Part shown: one piece after another, positions 35,937 through 48,204 of the stretch | How the letters are laid out: each line of letters opens with the position of its first letter | Numbering within the stretch: the stretch's first letter is position 1 | NCBI GenBank assembly: GCA_037447655.1 | Contig: JBBHKE010003116.1 | Span: 92,501-156,500, forward strand | Reading direction: 5' to 3' | DNA length: 64,000 nucleotides | Origin: Zygnema cylindricum | Taxonomy: Eukaryota; Streptophyta; Zygnematophyceae; Zygnematales; Zygnemataceae | The notes under the pieces: generated by a model | What the model was told of the DNA's origin: nothing | What the model saw: the letters and a program-made list of their open reading frames with translations, nothing else | Databases searched by the model: none | Made by a program: the position numbers and the translations under genes

Positions 35937-37918
35937 TCAATTTGGGTGCAGGTAAGGGTTCGTCATCATATCAGCCACCATTTGCTCATCCTTTAAATAA
36001 CTCAACTTCAAAACTTTTCCCATCACCTTTTCTTTTACAAAATGTAGCTTGATATCAATGTGCTTACTCTTAAAGTGATGACTGGGATTAGATGCAATAG
36101 CAATTGCTGCTTCATTGTCACACCATACTATATGTGGTCTAGATTGCATAAAAAGAAGCTCTTGGAGAAGACCCTTTACCCAAAGTAACGCCTTAACTGC
36201 TGAGCTGGCAACCATGTACTCAGCCTCCATGGTAGATTGAGCTGTTACCTTCTGATGTTTGCTGCTCCAGCAGCAAGTTCCACTTCCGATCTTCAGAATC
36301 TATCCAGTGGTGGAGCGTCGGCTCGGCATATCTCCGTAGCTCGCATCGCTCCATGTATGAATTTTGACTTCCTCTCGACCGAGAGAGAGTCTAAGATTTT
36401 GAGTTCCTGCAAGATAGCGAAGAACTCTCTTTGTTGCCTCATAGTCCGACTTCCTCGGATTTTGCAGGCTTCGGCTAAAGGTTCCAATTGCGGCTGCGAT
36501 TTTCGGCTGAGTACAGTTCATGAAATAGATGAGGCTTCTGACAATCTGTCTGTAAGGAATGGAGGACATAGAATCTGCCTCCCCTGGATCCAAAAAATCA
36601 TCAACCAAAACACCACCATCCGTTTTCGTACCCTCGATTTTCTGCCTGAAATCCATAGGGGTGGCACTCCCCTTTGCTTTTGACATACCAAACTTTTCTA
36701 GCATGTTCCAGATTGCTTTTTTCTGAGTTAGATAAATAATTCTTTTTTTCCTATCTCTTTCTACTTGAATTCGTATAATATACTTAGCCTCACCCAAGTC
36801 CTTCATTTCAAACCGAGAATTGAGATCTGATTTTATTTTATTAATTTCATTCATAGATATGCTAATCAACAGCAAATCATCTACATATACTACCGCATAA
36901 ATCACTTTATCCTCACCTTGCATGACATAGAATGAGAGATCTAAACTGATCTTGGTAAAGCCAAGATTGGTTAAAAACTCATCTAACTTGTGGTTCCATT
37001 GTCTTGGAGCCTGTTTCAAACCATACAAGAACTTCAATAGTTTAAAGACCAGATTTTCTTTCCCTATTTTCTGCATACATCTCTGGCTGCTTCATATAAA
37101 TTACTTTTTCCAAATCACCATGCAAGAAAGCCGTCTTAACGTCCATCTGATGCAATTCCATATCCTCTATTGCAGTAAGAGAGAACAAAACTCTAACAGT
37201 AAGAAAGTGAACCACAGGAGAGAAGGTCTCTTCATAATCAATTCCCTCCTTCTAACTAAATCCCTTAACGACCAGTCTAGCTTTATATCTCTCAATTGTA
37301 TTATCAGGATTCAATTTTAATTTGAAGACCCACTTACAACCGTTAGCTTTCCGGTTCGGTGGGAGCACCACAAGTTCCCAAGTTTGGGCTTCCATGATTG
37401 ACTTTATCTCATCATTTCCAGCCGAGATCCAATGATCCTTTTTCAGGAACGGAAAGGTTCTTGAATAGTAAGCGGCTCCCCTGTGCTTGCAGAAAAAACA
37501 ATCTCCACTCGGTCGCCTCGAAGACAGCTGCTTTCCCTTCTTCCCCCCGGAAAATCTGACGCGAGAATTGTAGTCCCCTATTGTTCCGCAAAGGGCGTGT
37601 AGTGATAAGAGCAACTTCGAAAGTAGGATCTGACGACCCAGAGACATTCAAAAGTGAGGTAGAGGAAGTAGAAGGAGATGGAGTAAAAGGTACTTGCTGA
37701 AGAATGATATACTCTTGTATTTTCTCATTCCTTTCAGCTGCATCCATACTAAAAACATCCACCGATTGACTCTCTTCTTTAATCTGAATATTTGTGGCTG
37801 TATGAAGGCATCCTCTCTGAGGGTTATACACTCTAAAGCCAACAGGTTCATCATCATAGCCTAAGAAAACACCAGGTAAAGATTTTGGACTTAGCTTCCA
37901 AATAGGAAGATTATCCAA
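35937..37918 (-). pseudogene. Copia B reverse transcriptase and RNase H
   Basis: Integrase C-terminus (PGVFLGYD), then reverse transcriptase with YGLKQAPRQW and YVDDLL, then RNase H (MEAEYMVASS, KHIDIKLHFV, DMMTNP). Split into three frames by shifts and stops. Confidence 0.9.
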
Positions 37919-38041
37919 GATAAAGCATTTGCTACCGAAGACTCTAAAATGACCAACATTTGGTTTTCTGCCTGTCTATACTTAATAAGGTGTTTTACCC
38001 TTCACAGCTCGGGGTTCTACTAAATTTTTGATGAAGTAAGC

Positions 38042-38851
38042 TTAATGAAAAGCTTTCCCCCAAAACTTTGGATCCACACCTTTATCGACCATCATAGAGC
38101 GAGCACATTCAGTCAAAGTTTGATTAAGTCTCTCGGCCACACCATTTTGTTCCGGTGTGTACGGAGCAGTAAATTTATGAAATATGCCATTTTCTTTCAA
38201 GAAATCAGCAAAGGCATGGGATACATACTCTCCACCATTATCCGTCTGCAAAGCAAGAATAGATTTGGCGTGAAGTTTCTCCGCCCAGATTTTGTAGTGT
38301 TTAAAGTGAGTGAAGACTTCGCTCTTCTCCTTCATGAAGTATAAGCCACTGTACCGAGAGTAGTTGTTTGTAAAGGTGACAAAATAGCGGCTGCCACCAA
38401 GAGAGAGAACTTTCGAAGGGCCGAAGACATTAGAGTGAATAATACCAAGGAGATTTGTGGCTCGATGATCAGAAACTTGTGGGAGGGGAAGCTTGTGAAG
38501 CTTTCCGAGAGCACAACCATCACAAACATGAGACTCTTTTTGACCGAGCTTGACTCCCTCTATAACATCATTCTCTATCATCTTAGTAAGTCTCTCATGA
38601 TGCACATGACGAAGTCTTTTATGCCACAAAACATTATCAAAGAGGACACTCGAGTAAGCAGAATCACTTTTATTAGCCAGGTCCACGCGGTACAAAATGT
38701 TTGGGCCTCTAGTTCCTACTAGAGCTACTCTTCCATCCTTGCTCACTTTTTTCTTGGCATTTTTTTGGAGAACCTTAAAGCCTTTGCTTTCAGCTACAAA
38801 GGTAGAAAACGAAATTTTCTTAAACTTTGGAACATACAAGACATCGTACAA
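38042..38851 (-). pseudogene. Copia B integrase
   Basis: A long open stretch with the HHCC zinc-binding region (WHKRLRHVHH, CDGCALGK) and the catalytic core (DNGGEY, TPEQNGVAER). It ends at a stop after the FWGKAFH segment, before the C-terminal domain. Confidence 0.9.
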
Positions 38852-38949
38852 AGTTCTCTTAACAACCTTTCATCTTTCACACAATCCAGATCGTTGTTTC
38901 CTTTGGTATTTGATTCAACAGCATAGCCACAAGCATAAAAGATCTGACG

Positions 38950-39881
38950 TTAAGGAATAGAAGACATCTCCTTAAACCAACACTTGTTCCACCACATGTG
39001 TGAAGAGCTGCCGGAATCCATTATCCATCCGAGGTCCTTTTCTCCTCCCATCATGTCGAGTTTGGCAAGAGCAAAGAACTCTTTGTCATCAGTTTTCGGA
39101 AAACTGGTCACATCAGGTTTTTCTTCCTCGATCTTCTTCTTCTTCAATTCCGTAACCTGCGCTGAAAACACAACAATTTTATTTCGGAGGTCTTTGATGA
39201 ATAGAAGGTCCGCGATGTCTCCATCCTTTTCGGAAGATACCTTTTTTAAGAGCTTTTATATACAAAGGACAAGCCCTAAAGGAGTGACCATCAGTATAGC
39301 AATAAACACATTTGTGAAACTGGGGATTAAACTGATTCTCTTGATATGTACTTTCTCTCTGAAATTGAGCCGTGAAGGCTACAGGTGGTTTCCCAGATCC
39401 TAAAACTGTTTGAGTGGATTCTTCTGAAAAGATAAACTCTATAGCTGTTTGCAAATTCCAAAGAGGTTTGGACAATTTTTTCATTTCATCTGAGGCTCCT
39501 TTATATTCACAGTAGCCCCTTTAAGAGAATCATGGCTTGATGATAAGGGGAGAAAGTCCCCCTTAAACATGTATTTTGTGACAATTACATTCGAAACCGA
39601 TTAGTGTATTCCACCATGCAACCGCCTGTATACTTATACTCATAGATCTGACCAGCAATTATAATCTCATGCTGGTCACTAGCTCTAACATAAGAAGATT
39701 TCAAAGTATCCCACAAATCTGATGCCTTTGAAATATATGTCATATGCAATTGTTTTGATATCATAAGCTTCACTAAATGCAAAGCTTGGTCATTTTTGTG
39801 ATCAAAGCTGGCATCAGATTCTTCCAGGGATCCATTTAATACATCAATAAGTTTCACTTGCCTGAAGTAAGACTTAACCAA
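38950..39881 (-). pseudogene. Copia B gag and protease
   Basis: The gag N-terminal part (39881-39585) is followed, after a frame break, by a zinc knuckle of CX2CX4HX4C form (CVYCYTDGHSFRAC). A protease with the intact DSGSSSHM active site follows (39171-38950). Confidence 0.85.
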
Positions 39882-39930
39882 ATCTACCCAATACAGATAT
39901 TCACATCATTAAAGAATGGAATTCGTGAAA

Positions 39931-39944
39931 GCGGGCCCGTGACC
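39931..39944 (-). other. Primer-binding site of Copia B
   Basis: GGTCACGGGCCCGC on the minus strand differs at three positions, all transitions, from the Copia A site GGTTATGGGCCCAC. It is probably a mutated version of the same initiator-tRNA anticodon-arm site. Confidence 0.6.
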
Positions 39945-40713
39945 TGTTGTTCTAAGAAAACTGTTGCTACTGAATATGAAGAAGAAGCAGGAGTAGTAGT
40001 CATTGTAGAACAAAACAAGAGAGGAAGCTTCCACAAATACCAATGGCAAAAACAACAACTTTGACAAACAATAACTTTCAACAGAAGAACACAATATTCC
40101 TACAAATCTACCACATTGTAGATATCATACAAAGGAACACACACATAAAATTTCACTTTATTCTGCTCACGGATGTATGAGATATTCAGAGGTGAATTTA
40201 CATAAAACTGAGTGTACAGTTTTTCATATAATTTGTTCCTAATGAATAAAAATTTACTAAGTCCTACTTCTATACACTGAACCTACACTAAGCTGTACGG
40301 AGGCATTCCAGCCGTACATCTAACATTCTAACACAACAAAATTTTGTTCTACCAAATATTTACACCGAAGTTCCGACAACGTAAAGTGATAGTGATCTAG
40401 TCATGCCTTGTCAGTATTTGTTGGTGGCGGCTGTCAGCTGTCCGATTGGAGGATTTGGCACCATAGATGTGACGTCACGAAGTACCGTGGTCCCGCCGAA
40501 TTTCCGTACGTCCACGGCGGACATACTTAGGCATTTCTCTCAAGTGACGACTTGTGTCCCAAGTGTGAATGAACCGTGAACTCCCAACTTCACTGTCACA
40601 CTAATTTTGGTAAGTACTGAACTGAACTCAACCAAAAATGACTTAAGTTCTTAAAAACTCTCTCTCCCTCATAGTTGAGGCATAGAGAGGACTAAATCTT
40701 TCTAAAAACAACA
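39945..40713 (-). repeat. 5' LTR of Copia B
   Basis: A 769-bp LTR. In the element's direction it is followed by the primer-binding site at 39944-39931. Confidence 0.9.
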
Positions 40714-41547
40714 GAGGGAAATGGAAAAGCTTGGTGTAGTGGAAGGCATTCAGTTCAGTGGAAATAAAATGGTGGATGATTGTAGTGGCTATGCCCAAGG
40801 AAAGGCTCACAGACTTCTTTTTCCTAAAGCCGCCACATAAAGAGGAGAGAAGGTACTTGATTTAATCCACATAGATATTTGGGGACCAGCAAGGGTACCC
40901 TCAGTTGGGGGGAAGAGGTATATGTTGACAATTACTCATTACTGGTCCAGATATTCTAGAGTATACTTCCTAAAAACCGAGTTTGAAACACCAACTTACT
41001 TCAAAGAATATAAAGCTTACAGTGAGGAGTTGCATGGAACCCCCATTAAAATAATAAGGAGTGATAACAGGGGAGAATATACCTCTAACTAGTTTGAGGA
41101 ATACTTCAGAGATGAGGGACTTCAGCACCAGAAATCTGTACCACATAATCCAGAGCAAAATGGAGTAGCTAAGAAGTTAAACCGAACACTAGGAGATAGT
41201 AAAAGCAGTATGTTGGCTGACAAGAAAATAGGAAAGAGATTTTGGGCAGAAGCTATGAATTGTGCCAACTATATTAAGAATAGAGTCCTTACCTCGGCAG
41301 TCAAAGGTATGACACCTTATGAGAGATGGGTTGGAAGGAAACCGGATATCTCTCACCTTAAAGTATTTGGTAGCCAAGTTTATAGTCTAGATACGGATAA
41401 GAAAAATTGGAAACTTCATGCTAAGGGAAAACCCGGATATTTTGTAGGATATGATAAGGATGTCAAAGGATATAGAGTCTATGACTTAGCCAAGCAAGAT
41501 ATCATTGATCAAAAACCTAGTTGTCATGGATGGAGGAAAGTCAATTG
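40714..41547 (+). pseudogene. Copia A integrase remnant
   Basis: It resumes right after Copia B, starting with the duplicated GAGGG. The integrase core shows DIWGPA, SDNRGEY and NPEQNGVA motifs with in-frame stops (for example near 40838 and 41090), then a stop at 41547. Confidence 0.85.
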
Positions 41548-41702
41548 ACCCCTTCTAATATACTAAAAAAATAAGAATCAGGTTTGAGTCCGAAAGTGAG
41601 GAGAACTCTGTTTTTCCCGAAAGGGATATGATTGAGACACTGATTGCAGATTCACGGGAGATCTAAGATACAAGAAAGCTAGCGGATACCTCACATACTT
41701 CT

Positions 41703-43471
41703 ATGGATTTCGAGGAGACACAAGTGGAGGAATTGGACCCGACCTCCTTGAATACGAGAGACGATGAGACAATAAGGAGAAACCCAATACTTCCCTCTAT
41801 TCCAGCTTCAAAGTTTGAGGGAGGAAGGAGCAGCAAAAGGATACAAGAGAAACAAGCTGCTCATAAGGTAACTAAGCAATCTCGTCTTGATGAGCCTCAA
41901 TCATACTTGGAGGCAGTGAACAGCCTAGAAAAAGACAAATGGATTAGAGCCATATATGATGAGATGGTTTCCATCATGGAAGCAAATACTTGGGAGCTAG
42001 CTGATTGTCCTCCAGATAGAAAACATATTGGCTGTAAATGGGTAATTAAGTTAAAGTTGAACCCATAAAATACCATTGAAAGATATAAGGCTGGCTTGGT
42101 AGCAAAGGGGTTCACCCAAATGGAGGCGATTGACTATGAGGAGACGTTTGCTCCAGTTGTTCAGTTCCCGTCAGTAAAGATTCTCCTCAATTTAGCAACA
42201 GCGGAAAACATAGAGATACATCAGATGGACATTAAGACTGCCTTCCTCAATGGTGAGTTAGAGGAAAAAATCTTAATGTGGCAACCGTAAGGGTTTGTGG
42301 AGAATTGGGAAGAGAGCAAAGTCTGCAGGCTAATAAAGTCCTTATATGGACTTAAGCAGGCTCCCCGACAGTGGAATAAGAAACAAGATGAGTTTCTTAC
42401 TTGTCTGGGATATATCCGGATGTGCTCAAACCATTCTATTTATATGTTTGAAGATGAGGATGGTGTGATTTTTATTGCAATTTATGTGGATGATCTGCTG
42501 GTGTTGAGTAAGTCTTTGGAAAACATCAATAAGTTGAAGAAAGATCTTAGAAGCATATTGGACATGAATGATTTAGGGGAGGCAAGATATATTTTGGGAA
42601 TTCAGATGGAAAGAGATAGGGGGAAAAGGATCATTAGAATCACTCAGAAATTAGCAAAAGGAAATATGTTTGAGAAATTCCAGATGGAGAAAGCAAACAG
42701 TTGTACCACTCCCATGGACTTGAAAAAAGTAAGTGATGGGAGTGTAGAAGGTGGAGTGATAATCTTAGATGATCAGTTGAATCCAGACAAGATAGAGTTT
42801 ATGAAGTCTATTTCTTATAGACAGGTAGTAGGAAGTTTGACCTACTTTATCAACTGTACAAGGCCGAACATAGCAGCAGCAGTAGGAGTCCTCAGTAGGA
42901 GTCTTAACAATCCTAGGAAGAGAGACTGGGAGGCAGCTAAGAGAGTCATGAGATACCTAGTGGGAACCAGAGAGTTATGGTTGCATTTGGGAGGGGAGCA
43001 CACTGATATCACTACTTTGAGTGATGCCAGTTAAGGGGATGCATCTATGAGAAGATGCACTTCTGGATATGTATTGTATATGGGAGAATATGCTTGTTGT
43101 TCGAGTAGTAAGCAACAAAAGGTGGTTGCTCAATCTACTATGGAGGCTGAGTATATGGCCTCTTGTTCTGCTATGAAAGAATTAATGCGGGTCAAATCTT
43201 TGTTGCAAAAATTAGGGTATATGAAGGAGGGAGTGCATGAAGTTTTTTGTGATAATCAGGTTGCCATTGCAATTGCAGCCAATCGAAAACATCATTTCAA
43301 AGCTAAACATATGGACATAAGATTGAGCTTTGTGAGGGAGAAAGTTGAAAACAAAATTGTAAATCTTGTGTATAGATCAGATGAAAAAATGGTGGCTGAC
43401 ATGATGACCAAACCTGTGCCCTCTACCAAGTTAAAATATTGCAGAGAAAGATGTGGACTAAAAGAAAAATA
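41703..43471 (+). pseudogene. Copia A reverse transcriptase and RNase H remnant
   Basis: Motifs in order: WELADCPPDRK, MDIKTAFLNGEL, SLYGLKQAPRQW, YVDDLL, then the RNase H region (AEYMASCSA, KHMDIR, DMMTKP). In-frame stops at about 42066, 42288 and 43032 break it into four pieces. Confidence 0.9.
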
Positions 43472-43497
43472 AAAAATAGACTAGAAAATAAAGGGAG

Positions 43498-44495
43498 TGT
43501 TGAAAATCACTAGATTTTTAGTGTATTTTTCTAGGTCTAGAAATAAAAGAAAAAGGGCATGCAACCTGCTCTCACCTTTCCTCTTTATCCCCCATACTTA
43601 TTGTAGTCACTGAACGAGAGAGAGAGAAAGAGATGGATAGCCATGGCTGCCTCAGCCTAATAAGCAGGACTTAAGAGTGACTTATGTCACTCTCAAAAAA
43701 AGGTTGAGTCCGGCAAGACTCGAACCCCCGACAGGCAGAGCGAGGCGTAGCCGTCACCTCTAACCGGTCTGTCGTAGAAGTTCGTTGAAGTATATAGGGT
43801 ATGATTTCTATTTAAACTATGTTACGGTGAATAAACAAATTAACGGTAATTCAAATGAAGACACATAGAAACAGTTATATACAGTGCGAACATAATACCG
43901 CACGAAACAAATGAATCGGACATTTGATTCATTGGTCAAATTTAAATGTCGGTTTTCATCCAATGGCGCACATCGTAGTCGAGATCTCGGAATCGTCACT
44001 TTGGCGTTTTGTGGCGTGGCATGACCTGGCGCCACGTGGAGAGATAACGTATGGTCGTAGGAATTACGAGGAACGTGCGGACGAGTGAAAAGTGGACACG
44101 CGTCCGCTTGATGGCCTTGTTGTACAAAGGCCGTATAGAAAGTACATCGGCAGTATTACTTTCGAGTACAGTACATTGATATGATTTTTTTGTACAATCA
44201 ATAGATAGGGATTGTGAGAGGGAACTAGGAATTAGGAAAATTTGGTAGGTTGTCCTATCTCTCTTTGAGAGTTTGTATAAATTGGCATTTTTGCCACTCT
44301 ATAACTTATCGCCTGGTTAGGCGTTTCAGTGATTTTTTTTCCTACGGACTCAAAAGAGTCCAGGCTGCACAAGGTTGCAGTCAGATTGTCTATATGTCTG
44401 CTTGGGCAGCAGTGGTTGCCATTGGAAGTGGGTTATTTAAAATCTATCTAGAGGCTTCTTGAATTCTATGGTCTAATGGAGGACACAGAATTGCA
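43498..44495 (+). repeat. 3' LTR of Copia A
   Basis: A 998-bp LTR matching 32517-33504 with many substitutions and small indels. It begins TGTTGAAAATCAC and ends ACAGAATTGCA. Confidence 0.9.
43702..43774 (-). repeat. tRNA-like segment in the Copia A 3' LTR
   Basis: The same 73-nt block as in the other LTR, with GGTTAGAGG and GGTTCGAGTC boxes and some substitutions. Confidence 0.6.
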
Positions 44496-45245
44496 AACAT
44501 TGAGATAAGTTTACATGTGACATCAAACTATACGGACAGATAGTTTTTGTACGTATAAGTAATTAAGTGTTCATAACGACGGCGCGGATAATTAATGCCG
44601 ACATAACCCTCGTCCATTTGAACACTGACCCAAAATAGAGTTTAGCTTTAATAGCGATTCACGGTGTACATTCAACCCTTTATTTGAGTAATTATGTAGA
44701 TTATTATCGTGTATTTACTCCGTACGAAAAGGATACGCATTTTACGAATGGTTGAAAATCTATACAAAATTACGAAATTTTTAAAAATGTCAAAATCCTT
44801 GCGAATGAGACATTTATGCATTACAACCACAGGAAATACAACAAATAGGATTGTACCACGTGTCTCTTTTCATTACATCAAGATTGGAACATGACATAGC
44901 CTATCAAAACTCAAATCACTCAACGGCACACGATCTTACAAAAAAGTAATCGAGGATCAATTATCATTGTCACTAAAGACGCAATCAAAACTCAAAACAC
45001 TCAACGGCTTATGGTCATACACAAAAAAAATCGAGGATCAATTATCGTTGTGACCAGAGACGAATGCGACTATAATGCTTTTCCTTTTTAGAAAAAGGGC
45101 AAAGCAAAAATCAGCTTTTAGATAGTCGGGCAGTTATCATAATCATAAAAGTTAGGACAAACGCTACAAGAAAAAAATGTTATAGTGGGAGCGTTTGAAC
45201 CAAAGCTGTCTAGTTTATACGGAGTTTGACTTTTTTTACGAAAAC
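44496..45245. other. Intergenic with a solo MITE end
   Basis: No gene recognised. A single TACACCG-family end (TTTAATAGCGATTCACGGTGTA) stops near 44668 without a partner. Two related stretches with CAAAACTCAAATCACTCAACGGC lie near 44907 and 44986. Confidence 0.6.
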
Positions 45246-45805
45246 TACACCGCCAATCGCTATTAGCATAGTATACGCTAATTCTGTCCCGCTTTTTTTG
45301 TATTCTTAAATAGCGTAGCTTATTCTATTTTTTTCTTTACGCCATTTAGGGTTATTTTCTAAGTACCGTACATATCGAAAGTACGTTGTTGTTTAAATAG
45401 TGTGGTATGTGGTCAATAACAGACCGTACACAGTTTTACCTTTTTAAGTGAAATAATATAATTAATGAGTTTTAGAAACCGCGGACGCATGAGAACATGC
45501 GCTCTAAAAATGGGATAAAAGCGGGCTGTCAAATATCACGTTCGCACATATTCGTCCAACAACCATGTTTCGACTCTGTGAGCGTACAATTTGTGTACCA
45601 CTTGTCAAATTTTTTACAAATACCTATATTAGTGTAAGCATGTTTGCGATGGTCATTTATTTCTTTCAAAGACCCAAATTATAATTATTAAACAATTAGA
45701 ATGTATGTTTTTTTTCAAAATTTTCAAATTCTTAATTAGAGTAAACCACGGTAATTATTCCTATATGCTAAATAAACTTCTACACTAATAGCGATTAGCG
45801 GTGTA
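45246..45805. mobile_element. MITE array, element 1
   Basis: Left end TACACCGCCAATCGCTATTAG, right end CTAATAGCGATTAGCGGTGTA. The first 360 bp match 13012-13390 and the last 120 bp match 61346-61462. Three bases separate it from element 2. Confidence 0.85.
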
Positions 45806-45808
45806 CAG

Positions 45809-46287
45809 TACACCACGAATCGTAATTAGAGTAGAGAAATACTTGGAGTAAAAAAAGAGAAAAAAGCTAATTAGAGTTATGAACTCTAATTGTGTGATAG
45901 AGCTTTTTCAAAAAGGAATTTACTCTAATTTATTTAAGTATTCTAATTTGACGCGCTTAATATCTCCATTGTAAATTAGGTATTCGTACATAATCTTACA
46001 AAACGTACAGTTCATTGTCACTATGACGTTTGCACTACGCGGTTTGTTAAAATGCAGTTACATTTGTACTTTTTTACTTAATAAAGTACAATTTTGCACA
46101 ATCAGACACCGACCCTAGGCAACACTATTTAAAACGGCAATGTATTAGAGTTATTAACGCTCATTCAAAAAGTACCTTAAATAGTATAATGGAAAATTCA
46201 AAATCATTTAATCTATTTAACGTGATAGGGTGGAAATTTAGGGCGGCCGAATTAGTGTTTTTTAATCTTATTACGATTCGCGGTGTA
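45809..46287. mobile_element. MITE array, element 2
   Basis: Ends TACACCACGAATCGTAATTA and TTACGATTCGCGGTGTA. The interior AATTAGAG words match 17337-17930. Separated from elements 1 and 3 by three bases on each side. Confidence 0.85.
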
Positions 46288-46290
46288 CTG

Positions 46291-46842
46291 TACACCGTCA
46301 ATCGCTATTGGAGTAAAGGAATAAATAGCGTAAAAAAAAATAGTGTTGTTAACACTAATCGGGAATTTTATTTATTTGAAAAAATATATATATACTCATT
46401 AATCCCTAACTGTAATTTGGGTTGTCTTGAATAATAAATACCCGCCCTTTCGATGTCTACAGTAATATGTGTATCATTACAAATTTTGACAATTCGTACG
46501 TCGTTGCGTTGTTCACAAGGTGAACGGACGAACATATGACAACGTGATTTTGGTCGACGAGTTTGCGTCTTTTTCTTCCAATGCACATTCACATGTGTGC
46601 GCAATAATGTTAAGTGTCTTATTATGCCATTGTAAATCAAAAAGTACCTTTTCGTATCGAGATAGCCTGTCCGTACGCCACACTATCTCCATTGTATTGT
46701 ACTTCTATTATTAACGCTAATTTAAAATATACCGTAATTAGAATAATGGAAAAAATAGAATTATGGATTGTATTTGAGGTTTTTTTTTTGAAAAAAAATC
46801 ACCGAATTGGCGTTATATACTCTAATAGCGATTGACGGTGTA
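46291..46842. mobile_element. MITE array, element 3
   Basis: Ends TACACCGTCAATCGCTATT and AATAGCGATTGACGGTGTA form a close inverted pair. The right part matches 15505-15654. Confidence 0.85.
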
Positions 46843-47426
46843 CGTAATATCGCTTGTTTCGTATATTTCGTAAAATTAATACTTTTGATACGGTGTGTAA
46901 AGTACGAAAATGTACGAAAAGCTGGACGGCAAAAAATTCATAAAATATCTGAAAGATGTACGGACGATATACTGTAATGTACAAAATTATAAGGAAATTG
47001 TTCCATGATAACCATAAATGTTTTGTACTGAAATATAAAGGACCGTACGAAAATGTACCCTAAAAACCTTAAAATTTCGCTTAAATAACCTAAAATCCAC
47101 GAAAATGTACGCAAACATCAATAATGTAGAAAATAATGTAGCGTAGATGTACGGAATATTTCGGTAATGTACGAAAACGTACCGTAACAAACCTAAAATA
47201 GGCACAGTACCTAAACGTACAAATAATCTGAAGCAGCTCTACTAAAATATTCGGGATGTACGAAAAATGTACCCTATAAACCCTGAAATTCCTTAAAAGT
47301 TAAAACCCTTAAATAACCCTAAGATGCATTGACATATACTAACACTATACGAAAATGTACAGTAATCTGTACATTTTTTTTTTAGCTTTTCAAAAAGGTT
47401 TGATGCGCACTGTACGTATTATTCGT
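46843..47426. repeat. Degenerate ACGAAAATGTAC repeats
   Basis: Words of the form TACGAAAATGTAC recur near 46905, 47046, 47168, 47258 and 47345, interspersed with CCCTAAAA and CCTTAAAA strings. Spacing is irregular. No gene is seen. Confidence 0.6.
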
Positions 47427-48196
47427 TAGCGTTGGGTATCGGGTAAATTCATATCGCGATGATTTTGATATTCGATATATCGAATATCGATCTAGCATAA
47501 TCCTCAATATATCGTACCGAGACCAACATAAATCATCGCGATATATAGTGTTTTTTAAATTTAATCTTTTGTATTTTTATATAATGTGTTGTTTTAGCAA
47601 AAAAGACATATTGTTTGATACGCCACGTACGACGTGACTTTCGTTCTCTGACTTAAAGGTAGACGCCGCAAAATGTAACCGACAAAAAAGTACCAATTCT
47701 GTAATAGTACATACAACAATATTTTTGTATTACAAAGGCATGGGTTACATCGCGTAACGTGTGTAAACAAGTTTTTACATAGGTGTTTTGATTTGAGTGG
47801 TTCCTTGTAAGTTTACGATCAAATCTCTAAAATCGTCAAAAATTTGAAAACCGACCATTTTCGTATGGAAACCCGTACTTGCGTATTATGTAAGTGTACT
47901 TCGCAAGTGTACCGCATCAATGAACCTCAAAGATCTCCTTCACTCTGCAGACTTTAAAAACGGTATTTCTATTTGGCAAAGATTTTACGTTCACTTTGTC
48001 CGAAAGCACGTGACTTCGATGACCTGTCATTTTTTTTTCTTTATGTTTATGTTTCCATATATTGGGGATACGATACATTGGCGATATATCAGCGATATTT
48101 TCATTTTCGATATATCGAAGCGATATATCGATTATCGCGTACCTGAAATTCTATATATTTCGAATATCGACAAATGGTCCTCGATACCCAACACTA
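47427..48196. mobile_element. hAT-type MITE with ATCGATAT-rich interior
   Basis: Ends TAGCGTTGGGTATCGGG and TCGATACCCAACACTA are inverted. The flanking 8-mers TTATTCGT and ACATTCGT agree at six positions. The interior is full of CGATATATCG words. Distantly like 29164-30038. Confidence 0.75.
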
Positions 48197-48204
48197 ACAT
48201 TCGT

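Larger units (their letters stand above)
35112..40713 (-). mobile_element. Copia-type LTR retrotransposon B, nested in Copia A
   Basis: LTRs at 35112-35878 and 39945-40713, in TG...CA form. They are flanked by a perfect 5-bp target duplication GAGGG (35107-35111, 40714-40718). It codes on the minus strand, opposite to its host. The LTRs are much more alike than those of Copia A, so it is younger. Frameshifts and stops in gag-pol suggest it is inactive. Confidence 0.95.
32517..44495 (+). mobile_element. Copia-type LTR retrotransposon A, interrupted
   Basis: LTRs at 32517-33504 and 43498-44495 (TGTTGAAA...CA) are clearly related but diverged. A primer-binding site follows the left LTR and a purine tract (AAAGGGAG) precedes the right one. 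Domain order is gag, protease, integrase, reverse transcriptase, RNase H, so it is Copia-type. Several stops and frameshifts make it inactive. A second Copia element (35112-40713) splits it before the integrase core. The flanking 5-mers TGCAT and AACAT do not match. Confidence 0.93.
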
